A DNA stretch of 53,824 nucleotides from Microvirga tunisiensis (GCF_009296175.1 NZ_VOSK01000020.1:1-53824), one strand, 5' to 3'; shown: positions 43,629 through 53,286, counted from the first letter of the stretch. A program made the numbers and translations. The notes: a model not told the origin generated them from the sequence alone.

Positions 43629-44566
43629 AGCCTCTCGATAAACCTGTCGATCCGCGACAGCGCCTGTTCCGACAGAGCGCTGTCGAAGCGGATGAACACG
43701 TGGCAGCCGCCGGGCCAGATGGCGAGGTCGGTCGTGTTGCCTGCCGCCACCCAGCGCGACGCCATGAAGAGGCTGTCGTCGAGGAGCATGTCCTTGGTCC
43801 CGACGGAGAACAAAGCCGGCGGCAGTCCTTTCAGGTCGGCATTAAGGGGCGAGATATCGGGATCGCGCCGGTCGGGGGCCTGACCGCAGAAATTGTCGGC
43901 GAAGACCCGCACGTCGTTCGTGTTGAGGATCAGCCGCTCGTTGCCCCAATGCCGGACGCTCGGCGTGAGAGAAAGATCGTAGCACCCGGCGAAGAGATTG
44001 GCGCCCCGGAAGGGGGTCAGCCCGTGCCTGTCGCGCAGGCGCAAGATCGTCACTGCCGAGAGATGGGCACCGGCCGACTCGCCGCCGATGAACAGGCGCG
44101 AGGTGCCGAACCGGCTCTCCATCTCCCGGATGACCCAGAGAGCCGCCGCCTCGCAATCGTCGGGCGCGGCCGGATAGGCATGTTCGGGAGCGAGGCGATA
44201 CTCGACGGAAACGACCACCAGTCCGCAGCTTTCCGCCAGACGGTCGAGCCAAGGGTCCTGCTCATCCGCCGTGCCCCAGGTCCAGCCGCCGCCATGGATA
44301 TGGAAATAGACGCCGCGCGGGTTGTCCGGAGCGATGATGCGCAGGGGAATGGGACCAGCCAGTCCATCAATGGTGATGGTCCTGGCCCGGCTGCTAGACG
44401 GCATCAGGGGGAACGGCCCCAATCCCTGGCGACGCCGCTCCCGCACCACGGCCGGAGGCACCGACATCGGATCGGGCAGAGCGGCGAGCTTTGCCACGAT
44501 CTCGGCATTCTGGGCGCGGATCTCGTCGCTGACGGCGGAGGGGTCGAAAAGGGCTGGATCGATCAT
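43625..44566 (-). CDS. Alpha/beta hydrolase (hormone-sensitive lipase family esterase)
   Basis: A 313-residue esterase. The oxyanion-hole motif FHIHGGGWTWG (about 92-102), the nucleophile serine in FIGGESAGAHLSA (about 164-176), an aspartate in the SVGTKDMLLDDSLF region and the histidine in WPGGCHVFIRF complete the HSL-family catalytic triad. No signal peptide is visible, so it is likely cytoplasmic. It would hydrolyse a short-chain ester. It is convergent with the response regulator gene and overlaps it by four bases. The substrate is unknown. Confidence 0.88.
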   Translation of the reverse strand: MIDPALFDPSAVSDEIRAQNAEIVAKLAALPDPMSVPPAVVRERRRQGLGPFPLMPSSSRARTITIDGLAGPIPLRIIAPDNPRGVYFHIHGGGWTWGTADEQDPWLDRLAESCGLVVVSVEYRLAPEHAYPAAPDDCEAAALWVIREMESRFGTSRLFIGGESAGAHLSAVTILRLRDRHGLTPFRGANLFAGCYDLSLTPSVRHWGNERLILNTNDVRVFADNFCGQAPDRRDPDISPLNADLKGLPPALFSVGTKDMLLDDSLFMASRWVAAGNTTDLAIWPGGCHVFIRFDSALSEQALSRIDRFIERL

Positions 44567-44676
44567 GCGAAGCTCGGATTGGGTTGCGTTCGTCGCCGGC
44601 CCTTGCGATGAAGCACACGCAACGACCCAGGTCTATTACGCTTTCTTCCAGTGACGCTTTCTGACGAGATGAGGAT

Positions 44677-44940
44677 ATGTCCAACCTGAACCGCTTTCTC
44701 GGCGGCTCCCCCGGCTCCGTGCTGGTGAAGCTGATTTTCCTGTCCCTGCTCGTCGGCGCCTTTCTGGCGTTTCTCGACATCACGCCTGTCGCGCTGGTCG
44801 AAGGCCTGTTCAACTGGATCGCCTCCGTTCTCGACCTCAGCCTCGAGACGGTTCTCGATGTGGGCCGCTGGATTCTCTACGGCGCGATCATCGTCGTCCC
44901 GCTCTGGCTCATCTCGCGCCTGTTCAGCAGCCGGCGCTGA
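44677..44940 (+). CDS. Small membrane protein, DUF6460-like
   Basis: An 87-residue protein with two hydrophobic helices: VKLIFLSLLVGAFLAFLDI (about 17-35) and ILYGAIIVVPLWLISRLF (about 66-83), ending SSRR. The N-terminus RFLGGSPGSVLVKL resembles a conserved alphaproteobacterial family that I recall as DUF6460. GAGGAT precedes the ATG. It lies 17 bp before the MATE gene in the same direction and may be cotranscribed with it. Function unknown. Confidence 0.78.
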   Translation: MSNLNRFLGGSPGSVLVKLIFLSLLVGAFLAFLDITPVALVEGLFNWIASVLDLSLETVLDVGRWILYGAIIVVPLWLISRLFSSRR

Positions 44941-44957
44941 GACCTTCGAGGACCACC

Positions 44958-46295
44958 ATGGACGGCTCAGCGACCGCACGGCGGCTGGACATCTCCCATC
45001 GTCGCATCCTGACCCTCGCGCTGCCGATGACCTTGTCGCACGTGACGACGCCCCTCCTGGGGCTTGTCGATGCGACAGTGATCGGACGGCTCGGCGAAGC
45101 GCATCTGCTCGGAGCGGTGGCGCTGGGCGCCGTAATCTTCGACTTCGTGTTCTGGAGCTTCGGGTCCTTACGCATGGCAACCGCCGGCCTGACCGCCCAG
45201 GCGACCGGCGCCGGCAACCGGCATGAGGTCGACCTGACGCTCGCCCGGGCTTTCCTGGTGGCCGGCGTGACGGGCCTTCTGCTGATCCTGCTGCAATGGC
45301 CCATCGCGACGCTGGCCTTCTCCATGGCGGGTGCGAGCCAGGCGGTGACCGATGCCCTCTCGACCTACTTCTTCATCCGCATCTGGGCGGCACCCTTCAC
45401 CCTGGCGAACTACGTGATCCTGGGATCCACCTTGGGGCGCGGCCGCACGGATCTCGGTTTGTTGCTGCAGGTGGCGATCAATGTGGCCAATATCGTGTTC
45501 ACGATGGCGCTGGTCCTCGGCTTCGGTCTCGGCATTGCGGGTGCGGCCATCGGCACGGCACTCGCCGAGGTGCTGGGGGCAGGCCTCGGCATCGTGGTTC
45601 TGCGTCGCCTCGGCTCTAACCCGCTGGCGGTCACGTGGCCTGAGGTCCTGCACCGGGCGGCCATGCTGCAGACGCTGGCCATGAACCGGGACATCATGAT
45701 CCGCAACGTGGCGCTGATCCTCGCCTTCTCGATCTTCAGCGCCCTCGGAGCGCGGTCCGGCGATGTGACGCTCGCGGCGAATGCGGTGCTCTACAACATG
45801 TTCCTGATCGGCGGCTATTTCCTCGACGGTTTCGCCACCGCGGCCGAGACCCTGTGCGGCCAGAGCATCGGCGCCCGCGACGAACGGAGCTTCCGGCGCG
45901 CCATCCACTTGAGCCTGGGGTGGAGTTTAGGATTCGGCCTTGCCGTTTCTGCGCTCTTCCTGATCGGCGGCGGCTTCTTCATCGACTTCGTGTCGACGAA
46001 CCCGGAGGTGCGTTCCTATGCGCGGGATTATCTGGTCTTTGCCGCTCTGACCCCGCTCTTCGGTGCTGCCGCCTTCGCCTTCGACGGCATCTACACGGGA
46101 GCGACCTGGACACGATCCATGCGCGACCTGATGGTGATCGCCTTCATCGCCTACGGAGCCATTCTTCTAGCGGCAGGCGATCTCGGCAACACGGCGCTCT
46201 GGATCGCTCTCCTGACTTTCCTGAGCGCACGAGGCCTCGGCCAGTTCATCCTCTATCCGCGGCTGGCGAAGAAGACCTTTGCCAGCCTGTCTTGA
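44958..46295 (+). CDS. MATE-family efflux transporter (DinF-like)
   Basis: A 445-residue inner-membrane antiporter with about 12 helices. The start RRILTLALPMTLSHVTTPLL and the second-half repeat beginning LAMNRDIMIRNVALILAF are the paired starts of the two MATE bundles. GLVDATVIGRLGEAHLLGAV and NAVLYNMFLIGGYFLDGFAT AAE-type stretches match the DinF subgroup. It uses a sodium or proton gradient to export organic cations, drugs or metabolites. GAGGA lies seven bases before the ATG. It is convergent with pyrD, with nine bases between stops. Confidence 0.92.
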   Translation: MDGSATARRLDISHRRILTLALPMTLSHVTTPLLGLVDATVIGRLGEAHLLGAVALGAVIFDFVFWSFGSLRMATAGLTAQATGAGNRHEVDLTLARAFLVAGVTGLLLILLQWPIATLAFSMAGASQAVTDALSTYFFIRIWAAPFTLANYVILGSTLGRGRTDLGLLLQVAINVANIVFTMALVLGFGLGIAGAAIGTALAEVLGAGLGIVVLRRLGSNPLAVTWPEVLHRAAMLQTLAMNRDIMIRNVALILAFSIFSALGARSGDVTLAANAVLYNMFLIGGYFLDGFATAAETLCGQSIGARDERSFRRAIHLSLGWSLGFGLAVSALFLIGGGFFIDFVSTNPEVRSYARDYLVFAALTPLFGAAAFAFDGIYTGATWTRSMRDLMVIAFIAYGAILLAAGDLGNTALWIALLTFLSARGLGQFILYPRLAKKTFASLS

Positions 46296-46304
46296 GCGGA
46301 TATC

Positions 46305-47390
46305 TTAAAGCCGCCCCTGCGCAATCGCCGATGCATCGCGCCCGAGGGCTTGCGCCAGCGACGTGTTTTCGTTTTCGAGCGTCTGCAACAACCCGCGCTT
46401 GATGTCGCCGATGAGGCCGGGCCCCTTGTAGACCATGGCCGAGTAGAGCTGCACCAGGCTCGCGCCGGCGCGGATCTTGGTCCAGGCCGCTTCCGCGGAG
46501 TCGACGCCGCCGACACCGATGAGCGGAAACTTGCGCTCCACACGCATGAATGTCTCGGCGAGAAGTTTTGTGGACGGGACGAACAAAGGCTTGCCGGACA
46601 GACCGCCCATTTCCGAGGCGAGCGCCTTCTCCCTCAGGCTGTCGGCCCGGGCAGTGGTCGTGTTGGAGACGGTCAGCCCGTCGATGCCGCGCTTGAGCGC
46701 CGTGGCGACGATCGCATCGAGCGTATCGAGCGAAATGTCGGGTGCGATCTTCAACAGAATGATCGTCTTGCGCCTGCCCTGGTCCGCCTTGTCGCGTGCG
46801 TCCATGCTGCGGGCGAGGAGATCGTCGAGGAACGCCTCTCCCTGCAGATCGCGCAATCCCGGCGTGTTGGGCGAGGATACGTTGATCGTCAGAAAATCGG
46901 CCAAACCACACAGACGCTCGATGCACAGAACGTAATCGGCGATCCGGTCGGTCGAATCCTTGTTCGCCCCGATATTGACGCCGACGATACCCGGGCGTCC
47001 GCGACGGCTCGCGAGCCGCCGGCGGGCTGAATCGAGCCCCTCGCTGTTGAGGCCGAAGCGGTTGATCACGGCCTCATCGCGTGTCAGCCGGAAAACCCGC
47101 GGCCGCGGGTTGCCCTCTTGCGGCTTCGGCACCACGCCACCGAGTTCGACGAAGCCGAAGCCGAGACCGAGGAGTTGGTCGGGCACTTCGCATTGCTTGT
47201 CGAAGCCTGCCGCAAGTCCCACGGGATTGGGAAAATGCCTGCCGAACACATCGACGGACAGGCGCGGATCGTCCACCGGCGCCGGCGATATCGGCATCAG
47301 GGACAATCCACGGATCGTCAGCTGGTGCGCCGTCTCCGCATCGAGCGCATGAAGAGCGGGTTTGGCCAGGGAAAAGAGAGCGCCGATCAT
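46305..47390 (-). CDS. pyrD: Dihydroorotate dehydrogenase (quinone), class 2
   Basis: A 361-residue FMN enzyme oxidising dihydroorotate to orotate with membrane quinone in pyrimidine synthesis. The N-terminal helix ([18 protein letters not shown]) marks the membrane-associated class 2 form. FMN and substrate motifs are [36 protein letters not shown] and the catalytic serine in [15 protein letters not shown]; a late [12 protein letters not shown] and [11 protein letters not shown] also fit. The start at ATG 47390 overlaps the preceding DUF952 gene by four bases. The frame continues upstream without homology. Confidence 0.95.
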   Translation of the reverse strand: MIGALFSLAKPALHALDAETAHQLTIRGLSLMPISPAPVDDPRLSVDVFGRHFPNPVGLAAGFDKQCEVPDQLLGLGFGFVELGGVVPKPQEGNPRPRVFRLTRDEAVINRFGLNSEGLDSARRRLASRRGRPGIVGVNIGANKDSTDRIADYVLCIERLCGLADFLTINVSSPNTPGLRDLQGEAFLDDLLARSMDARDKADQGRRKTIILLKIAPDISLDTLDAIVATALKRGIDGLTVSNTTTARADSLREKALASEMGGLSGKPLFVPSTKLLAETFMRVERKFPLIGVGGVDSAEAAWTKIRAGASLVQLYSAMVYKGPGLIGDIKRGLLQTLENENTSLAQALGRDASAIAQGRL

Positions 47391-47731
47391 CGGGCAAGTT
47401 CCGGAAAGATGTGCTGGCCATCCTGGCCGAGGGGCAGTGGCTTCACCCATCGAACGGCGGAGAGGGACAGCGGAGCATAGAGGTGCGGGAACAGGTCTCC
47501 ACCGCGGGAAGGCTCGTAACGAAGGGCTTCGCCCAGCGAATCGACATCGACGGCGACCAGCAGCAGATCGTCCTGCCCGGCAAAGTGCCTTTTAGCCGTC
47601 TCACGGACCTGTTCGGCTGTTGAGAAATGGATGTACCCATCCTGGATATCGACAGGCGCTCCTTCGAAGGAGCCGGCCTTTTCAGCCTCTTGCCAAAGAA
47701 AAGCGGGGCAAATTTTATAAATAATGCGCAT
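47387..47731 (-). CDS. DUF952 domain-containing protein
   Basis: A 114-residue protein of the DUF952 (PF06108) family. The motif [20 protein letters not shown] (about 6-25), [20 protein letters not shown] (about 31-50) and [20 protein letters not shown] (about 82-101) are diagnostic. The fold is ADP-ribosyltransferase-like in predictions, but its function is unknown. It is translationally coupled to pyrD by a four-base overlap; this DUF952-pyrD pair is common in Hyphomicrobiales. Confidence 0.88.
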   Translation of the reverse strand: MRIIYKICPAFLWQEAEKAGSFEGAPVDIQDGYIHFSTAEQVRETAKRHFAGQDDLLLVAVDVDSLGEALRYEPSRGGDLFPHLYAPLSLSAVRWVKPLPLGQDGQHIFPELAR

Positions 47732-47772
47732 GAAGTCTTGATTAGCCGTGCGTCACATCAGGAGCAACCCAA

Positions 47773-47841
47773 ATTAGACATATTGTCTCAATAGTCTGTT
47801 GCCAGTTGTCTAAGCTTTCGGTCACATTTAATTCCTAATTA
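47773..47841 (+). promoter_or_regulatory. AT-rich promoter/operator region upstream of the S24-type regulator
   Basis: The gap 47732-47885 is unusually AT-rich for this window. It holds AGACA-TAT-TGTCT (47776-47788), a perfect 5-bp-arm palindrome, and a second TTGTCTAA half-site at 47806-47813. A possible promoter has TTGTCT (47806-47811) and TAATTC (47829-47834), 17 bp apart. These could be autoregulatory operators of the downstream repressor. Confidence 0.45.
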
Positions 47842-47885
47842 TAGGTTCGCTTTCATTTATTTCGCTCCTAGCGAAGGTTAGTACA

Positions 47886-48518
47886 ATGTTATCTCACGAG
47901 CGCGTCTGGGCTGCTATCGATGCATTGGCATCACGCCATGGCATGACCGCATCAGGACTGGCTCGCAAGGCCGGTCTCGACGCGACCAGCTTCAACAAGT
48001 CGAAGCGCGTGAGTCCCGAGGGCCGGGAGCGCTGGCCTTCCACGGAGTCGATCTCGAAAATCCTGAAAGCCACCGGCGCGACCCTGGAGGATTTTCTCCG
48101 CCTCGTCGAGCCCTCCGGTTCCTTGCGCCGCTCCATGATCCCGTTGATCGGCATGGACGACGCGGTAGCCGGCAACGTCTTCAACGAAGAAGGCATGCCG
48201 AACGAAGGTCCGGGCTGGGACGAGATCGAGTTTCCCGATTTCGGTCAGGAGAAGGTTTTCGCTCTCGAAGTTACGGGCGATGCCCTGGCCCCGCTCTACC
48301 GCGACGGCGACGTCCTCATCGTCTCGCCGACGGCCAGCACCCGCAAGGGCGACCGGATCGTCGTATGCACGACCAGTGGGGAAATTCTGGCCAAGGAGCT
48401 CAAGCGCCGCTCGGCCAAGACTCTGGAAATGACGTCCCTTGCCAAGGATCAGGAAGACCAGATGATCCCGACTGAAGAGGTCTCCTGGGCCGCCCGGATC
48501 ATGTGGGCGCGGCAGTAG
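47886..48518 (+). CDS. XRE/S24 LexA-like repressor without catalytic serine
   Basis: A 210-residue protein with an N-terminal HTH (MTASGLARKAGLDATSFNKS, about 20-39) and a C-terminal LexA/CI-type S24 domain. Where LexA and phage repressors have GDSM, this protein has GDAL: A133 replaces the nucleophilic serine in VTGDALAPLYRDGD. The general-base lysine remains (K154, TRKGDRIVV). It therefore should dimerise but not self-cleave, so RecA-induced inactivation is unlikely. GAAGG lies nine bases before ATG. It is adjacent to, and divergent from, the pyrD/DUF952 pair. Its targets are unknown. Confidence 0.87.
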   Translation: MLSHERVWAAIDALASRHGMTASGLARKAGLDATSFNKSKRVSPEGRERWPSTESISKILKATGATLEDFLRLVEPSGSLRRSMIPLIGMDDAVAGNVFNEEGMPNEGPGWDEIEFPDFGQEKVFALEVTGDALAPLYRDGDVLIVSPTASTRKGDRIVVCTTSGEILAKELKRRSAKTLEMTSLAKDQEDQMIPTEEVSWAARIMWARQ

Positions 48519-48525
48519 GCGCTCG

Positions 48526-50259
48526 TCAGGCTGCGCGGCCGGCCCCGCGCTCCTTCAGGAAAGCCTCGTGCTCGCGCACGAGATCGCCATTGAGCGCCTT
48601 TCTGATCAGCGCCCGCGTCTCCTTCACCCCGTAGAGAGCGATGAACGAGCCGAAGCGCGGACCGCGGGGCTCGCCCAGCAGCACCTGATAGATCGTATTG
48701 AACCACTCGATGGACACGCCCGGGCGCTCGGGCGTTGCGCCCTTGGCTTTGAGATCCTGATAGCGCGGTTCGGCCCGACCCACGTTGTAGATCTCTTCCT
48801 GGATCGCTTCCGCCGTCGCCGGACGGTCTCCGGCCTCGAAGGAGCCGAGCACCTCTTCCAGTCGCTGCAGCGACGCCGCCTCGACCTCGTCCGCCAGGCG
48901 ATAGGCCTTCTGCGGCTTCACGAAATCCTCGAAGTAGCGCACGGCACGCTTCACGAGGCTGTCGAGACGCGGATGGGTCTCCGGCGAAACACCCGGCGCA
49001 TAGCGGCGGATGAAGCCCCACAGCACGTTGGGATCCTCGGAATTCGCCACCGCCACCAGGTTGAGCAGCATGGAGAAGGAGATCGTCGTGCCGGGCTGAT
49101 TGCCTCCGTCGGACGACACCAGCTCGGGAGCCGGCGGCTCGCCCGAATGGAGATGCCAGACCGGATTCATCAGGCGCGCCTTGGCATCCTGCGCCGGGTA
49201 CTTCTCCAGGAAGGTCAGGTAATCGTCGACCTGGCGTGGGATCACGTCGAAGTAGAGCTTCTTCGCCTCGCGCGGCTTGTTGAACATGAACAGCCTCAGG
49301 CTGTCCGGCGTGCCGTAGGTCAGCCACTCGTCGATGGTGAGCCCGTTGCCTTTCGACTTGGAGATCTTCTGGCCCTTGTCGTCCAGGAAGAGCTCGTAAT
49401 TGAACCCATCCGGCGGCAGGCCGCCGAGAGCCTTGGCGATCTCGCCCGACAGCTTCACGCTGTCGATCAGGTCCTTGCCCGCCATCTCGTAATCGACGCC
49501 GAGCGCCACCCAACGCATGGCCCAATCGGGCTTCCATTGCAACTTGGCATGGCCGCCCGTCACTGGCGTCTCGAAGCGCTCGCCCGTATCCGGATCGCGC
49601 CATACGATCGTGCCCGCGTCGAGCTTGCGCTCGTCGATCGGCACCTGCATGACGATGCCGGTCTTCGGGTGGACAGGCAGGAAGGGCGAGTACGATTGCT
49701 GGCGCTCCTCGCGCAGCGAAGGCAGCATGATCGCCATCACCGCGTCGTAGCGCTCGAGCACGGTGAGCAGCGTCTTGTCGAAGCGCCCGGCCTTGTAGCA
49801 CTCGGTCGCGGACATGAACTCGTAGTCGAAGCCAAAGGCATCGAGGAATTCGCGCAGGCGCGCATTGTTGTGATGCGCGAAGCTCTCATGGGTGCCGAAA
49901 GGATCCGGCACCTGGGTCAGCGGCTTGCCGAGCGCGGAGGCCACGAGTTCCTTGTTCGGAATGTTGTCCGGCACCTTGCGCAGACCGTCCATATCGTCCG
50001 AAAAGGCGACAAGGCGCGTCGGGATGGTATCACTGGTCAGCACCCGGAAGGCATGGCGCACCATGCTGGTGCGGGCGACCTCGCCGAAGGTCCCGATATG
50101 CGGCAGGCCCGAAGGGCCATAGCCCGTCTCGAACAGAGCCTCTTTCTTTCCCGTCCGTTTGAGCCGCTCGATGAGCTTGCGCGCCTCCTCGAAAGGCCAG
50201 GCGGTGGCAGTCTGGGCGGCGTCGATCAGGGCAGGATCAAGGGTCAGAGGGTGAGACAT
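48526..50259 (-). CDS. lysS: Lysyl-tRNA synthetase, class I
   Basis: A 577-residue class I LysRS, the form used by alphaproteobacteria and archaea. The HIGH motif is at 54-57 ([13 protein letters not shown]) and the KMSKS-type motif is KISKSKGNG. The C-terminal helical anticodon region includes [20 protein letters not shown] and EIYNVGR. The start at ATG 50259 (MSHPLTLDP) begins the homology; the frame is open to 50328. It charges tRNA-Lys with lysine. The gene stops seven bases from the convergent repressor gene and stands alone. Confidence 0.96.
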   Translation of the reverse strand: MSHPLTLDPALIDAAQTATAWPFEEARKLIERLKRTGKKEALFETGYGPSGLPHIGTFGEVARTSMVRHAFRVLTSDTIPTRLVAFSDDMDGLRKVPDNIPNKELVASALGKPLTQVPDPFGTHESFAHHNNARLREFLDAFGFDYEFMSATECYKAGRFDKTLLTVLERYDAVMAIMLPSLREERQQSYSPFLPVHPKTGIVMQVPIDERKLDAGTIVWRDPDTGERFETPVTGGHAKLQWKPDWAMRWVALGVDYEMAGKDLIDSVKLSGEIAKALGGLPPDGFNYELFLDDKGQKISKSKGNGLTIDEWLTYGTPDSLRLFMFNKPREAKKLYFDVIPRQVDDYLTFLEKYPAQDAKARLMNPVWHLHSGEPPAPELVSSDGGNQPGTTISFSMLLNLVAVANSEDPNVLWGFIRRYAPGVSPETHPRLDSLVKRAVRYFEDFVKPQKAYRLADEVEAASLQRLEEVLGSFEAGDRPATAEAIQEEIYNVGRAEPRYQDLKAKGATPERPGVSIEWFNTIYQVLLGEPRGPRFGSFIALYGVKETRALIRKALNGDLVREHEAFLKERGAGRAA

Positions 50260-50364
50260 GGGCCTAGTGCTTGCGGGAAAATGCTTCCAGAAGCGCGGCA
50301 CACTAGGGATCAGACCTGTTAGGGTCAATGCGATAAACCCGTCCGCTCCAAGGCAGAGGGAAGG

Positions 50365-51243
50365 TTAGAACGGGCTGATCGGGAAGAAACGCAGGTAGAG
50401 CTCGGCGTATTTTCCTTCCTTCCACAATTGCTGCAGGGCGAAATCCAGGGCCCGGCGCAGGTTCTCATCCTCGGCTCGGGTGATGAAGCCGATCCCTTCG
50501 CCGAAGAAGCGGCTCTCCAGATAAGGCCCGCCGGAGAAGTCGCAACATCCGCCCGCCTCCTCTCCCCCGATCCAGAGCGCAAGGCCGAGGCCATCGGCGA
50601 ACAGGTAGTCGATCTCGCCTGCCTTAAGGGCAGCCTGAGCGGCGGCCAGCTCCGCATAGGGCTTGAGGGTAGCGCCGGTCACGAAGGCTTTTGCGAAGGC
50701 CTCATGGGCCGTGCCGCCGACAACGCCGATGGTCTTGCCCTGAAAGGCCCTGGCTTCGGGAGTGGGCTGATTGCGGTCCTTTCGCACGGCAAAGCGAGCC
50801 GGAATCTTGAAATACGGGGCCGTCACGGCGAAACGCCGCCGCAGATCCGCCGTCACGGGAATGGCGGCAGCCACCACGTCGCCCTGCCGTTCGTTCAGGG
50901 CGTCGAGCAACATGTCGAAACGGCGGACCTGGATGGTGCAGGTGATGCCGAGACGCTCGCAGGCGGCGCGGGCGAGTTCCACCGAGAGCCCGGTCGGATT
51001 GCCGTCCAGCCCAGGAAAATGAAGCGGAGGAAAGTCGTCATCGACGAGAAAGCGGATCGTGCGGGTAGCTGGCAGGTCGGGCCGGTCGAGCTGCGCCTTG
51101 GGATCCCAGAAGTTCGGGATGGCCACGCCTTGCGCCTGCGCAAGGCTCGGCAACAACAAAAGAGCCGATAAGGCCCAAATATGCGCAGGGAGCTTGATCT
51201 TGGAAGGGAAGCGCGCAATCAATGTAATGATATCTCGAAGCAT
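50365..51243 (-). CDS. Periplasmic substrate-binding protein, amino-acid ABC type (family 3)
   Basis: A solute-binding protein of about 292 residues with an export signal (IWALSALLLLPSLAQAQG, cleaved near AQA-QG). The mature part has the SBP family 3 pattern: RFLVDDDFPPLHFPGLDGNP, ARAACERLGITCTIQVRRFD, VAAAIPVTADLRRRFAVTAP and a late FADGLGLALWIGGEEAGGCC. Starts at 51243 or 51312 are both open; I choose 51243 because it leaves a standard signal length. No permease or ATPase genes follow, so it may work with a transporter elsewhere or in signalling. It is divergent from the glycosyltransferase gene, 67 bp apart. Confidence 0.83.
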   Translation of the reverse strand: MLRDIITLIARFPSKIKLPAHIWALSALLLLPSLAQAQGVAIPNFWDPKAQLDRPDLPATRTIRFLVDDDFPPLHFPGLDGNPTGLSVELARAACERLGITCTIQVRRFDMLLDALNERQGDVVAAAIPVTADLRRRFAVTAPYFKIPARFAVRKDRNQPTPEARAFQGKTIGVVGGTAHEAFAKAFVTGATLKPYAELAAAQAALKAGEIDYLFADGLGLALWIGGEEAGGCCDFSGGPYLESRFFGEGIGFITRAEDENLRRALDFALQQLWKEGKYAELYLRFFPISPF

Positions 51244-51310
51244 AAGCTGATATTCTCTTGCACGCGACCCCGCACCCATCAAGCGCGTCTTTCGAAAGTG
51301 TCTTGTGCTC

Positions 51311-53176
51311 ATGAAGCTGGGTCTAGCGGAGCCAAGCCCACAGTCAACAGCACTGCCGGTCGAGATCGGCTTCCTGGCCCATCACGGGCATCCACCGGAA
51401 ACCCTGCGCCAAGCCGCGATCCTCGCTCGATCCGTCGGGGTGCCGGCCGATGAATTTCTGCTGAAGCACAACCTCGTCGGCGAGGATGATTTCTACCGCG
51501 CCCTTGCGACCGAACTCCAGCTGCCTTTTTTGGCGGCCCCCCGCCTGTCGCGATCAGCCCATTATCCCAACAGCGTCTTGGCGGGCATCGCCCCCTTGGG
51601 AAACCGGAAATCCGGCTTCGTGATGGCGCCACGCGGTGAGGCGCTCGCCCGCTTCCTCAGAACGCGGCCCCGTGGTGGGCCGCTTGCGATCACCTCGCCA
51701 TCGCGAATGAGAGAAGCGGTCTTTCGCGCTCGAGGCCCGTGGATAGCACATCGGGCCGCGTCCGATTTGGCCGAACGGACTCCCGATCTGGCAACCGATC
51801 TCAGCTATGCGCAGATTGCCGTACTGTCCATCGGTGTTGCGCTCATCTCGTTCGGCATCTGCCACGCTCCGGAGGCGACCGTCACGATCATGGGTGCCGC
51901 TCTGGGGCCGCTGTTCCTGGGTATGATCGTCCTGCGGCTCGCAGCCTCGATCTTGAACAATCCCATTGAGCCGAAAACCCAGTTGCCCCGCGCCGAGGAT
52001 ACCGGTCTGCCGGTTTATACGATCATCGCGGCGCTCTACCGCGAGAAGCGGGTGGCTGCCCGGCTCATCCATGCCTTGTCGCGGCTCGATTATCCTGCGG
52101 CGAAGCTCGACATCAAGCTCGTGCTCGAAACCGATGACCGCGAAACGCTGGAAACTCTTCAGGCTATTGAACTGCCGGGCAATACGGAGATCATCGTCGC
52201 CCCCAAGGGCGAGCCGCGCACCAAGCCGCGGGCGCTCAACGTCGCTCTGCCCCTGGCGCGGGGCCGCTTTACGGTCATCTACGATGCCGAAGACGTGCCG
52301 GATCCCGGCCAGTTGCGCCTGGCTGTCGCCCGGTTTGCAGGTCTGCCGCGCAACGTCGCCTGCCTTCAGGCGCGTCTGACCATCGACAACACGGACGATT
52401 CCTGGCTCACGCGGTTGTTCACCATCGAGTACGCAGCCTTGTTCGATGTGTTCAATCCCGGCTTGGCGGAGATCGGAAGCCCCATCCTCTTGGGCGGCAC
52501 CTCGGTCCTGAAGGCAATCCATGGCTGGGATGCCTGGAACGTCACCGAGGATGCCGATCTCGGCATTCGTCTGGCACGGTTGGGCTACGAAGTCAGGGAT
52601 CTTCCTTCCTCGACCCTCGAGGAGGCACCCAGCACCCTTGGCGTCTGGATGCGGCAGCGAACCCGGTGGATGAAAGGTTACGTCCAGACCGCGACCAGCC
52701 ATTCGCGCAAGCCCGGGGCTTTGCTCCGGCAATTGGGCATCTGGCGCTTTTATGGCGCTCTTGTTCTGACCTGGGGCATCGTGCTCAGCGCCGTGGTCTA
52801 TCCGCTCTTTTCCGCGCTGTTCCTGACATGGTGGCTTTCCGGAACGGCCAGACTCTTCGCTTCGCGATGGGAGCTCATGGGACATGCTTACAGCCTGACG
52901 CTGTTCTTCTCCGGAGCAATTGCGATCGTCGTTCCGGCGTGCTTTGCCCTTCACAGGCGCCGACTCTGGCGGCTTCTGCCATGGGTGCCGCTGCTTCCGT
53001 TCTATTACGGGCTTGTCAGCCTCGCGGCCTGGAGAGGTTTGTGGGAACTGGCGACTGCAACGTTCCGCTGGAACAAGACGAGCCATGGCCACGCCCGGAC
53101 ATCGCGGAGCGGCCTCGTTCAGAAGCACCAGGCTAGGGTAGTCGACACCAGATCGTTGAAGACGGCGCCACCATAG
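51311..53176 (+). CDS. Membrane glycosyltransferase family 2, cellulose-synthase-like
   Basis: A protein of about 621 residues. Residues 20-150 form a globular part resembling the MshEN/T2SSE N-terminal domain (LLKHNLVGEDDFYRALATEL). Two membrane helices follow (about 172-215). The processive GT2 domain (about 235-480) has YTIIAALYREKRVAARLIHA, the DxD-type VIYDAEDVPDPGQL, the acidic TEDADLGIRLARLG and QRTRWMKGYVQ (the Q/RxxRW motif of processive synthases). C-terminal helices anchor it. It would polymerise a sugar onto an exported polysaccharide. Start ATG 51311; GTG 51305 also possible. No PilZ domain or partner genes are seen. Confidence 0.87.
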   Translation: MKLGLAEPSPQSTALPVEIGFLAHHGHPPETLRQAAILARSVGVPADEFLLKHNLVGEDDFYRALATELQLPFLAAPRLSRSAHYPNSVLAGIAPLGNRKSGFVMAPRGEALARFLRTRPRGGPLAITSPSRMREAVFRARGPWIAHRAASDLAERTPDLATDLSYAQIAVLSIGVALISFGICHAPEATVTIMGAALGPLFLGMIVLRLAASILNNPIEPKTQLPRAEDTGLPVYTIIAALYREKRVAARLIHALSRLDYPAAKLDIKLVLETDDRETLETLQAIELPGNTEIIVAPKGEPRTKPRALNVALPLARGRFTVIYDAEDVPDPGQLRLAVARFAGLPRNVACLQARLTIDNTDDSWLTRLFTIEYAALFDVFNPGLAEIGSPILLGGTSVLKAIHGWDAWNVTEDADLGIRLARLGYEVRDLPSSTLEEAPSTLGVWMRQRTRWMKGYVQTATSHSRKPGALLRQLGIWRFYGALVLTWGIVLSAVVYPLFSALFLTWWLSGTARLFASRWELMGHAYSLTLFFSGAIAIVVPACFALHRRRLWRLLPWVPLLPFYYGLVSLAAWRGLWELATATFRWNKTSHGHARTSRSGLVQKHQARVVDTRSLKTAPP

Positions 53177-53286
53177 CGCCACCAGAGGAGACCGCCAGAT
53201 GCGACCAGACACAGGACCGCGCCGGCCAGAAGGCTCACACGGACCCGTCTCTCCTGCTGTTCGGCTTGTCCCGTTCCCGCACTCAC
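53119..53286 (-). CDS. Tiny single-pass membrane protein, uncharacterised
   Basis: A 55-residue frame starting at GTG 53286. It has a charged N-terminus (QQERRVRV), one hydrophobic helix (SLLAGAVLCLVASGGLLWW) and the ending RYGGAVFNDLVSTTLAWCF. The positive-charge-then-helix layout and WWRYGG...CF ending resemble small uncharacterised proteins of Hyphomicrobiales. It overlaps the 3' end of the glycosyltransferase gene by 58 bp on the opposite strand. It is too short for confident calling, but the hydrophobic pattern and intact frame argue for a real gene. Confidence 0.55.
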   Translation of the reverse strand: MSAGTGQAEQQERRVRVSLLAGAVLCLVASGGLLWWRYGGAVFNDLVSTTLAWCF

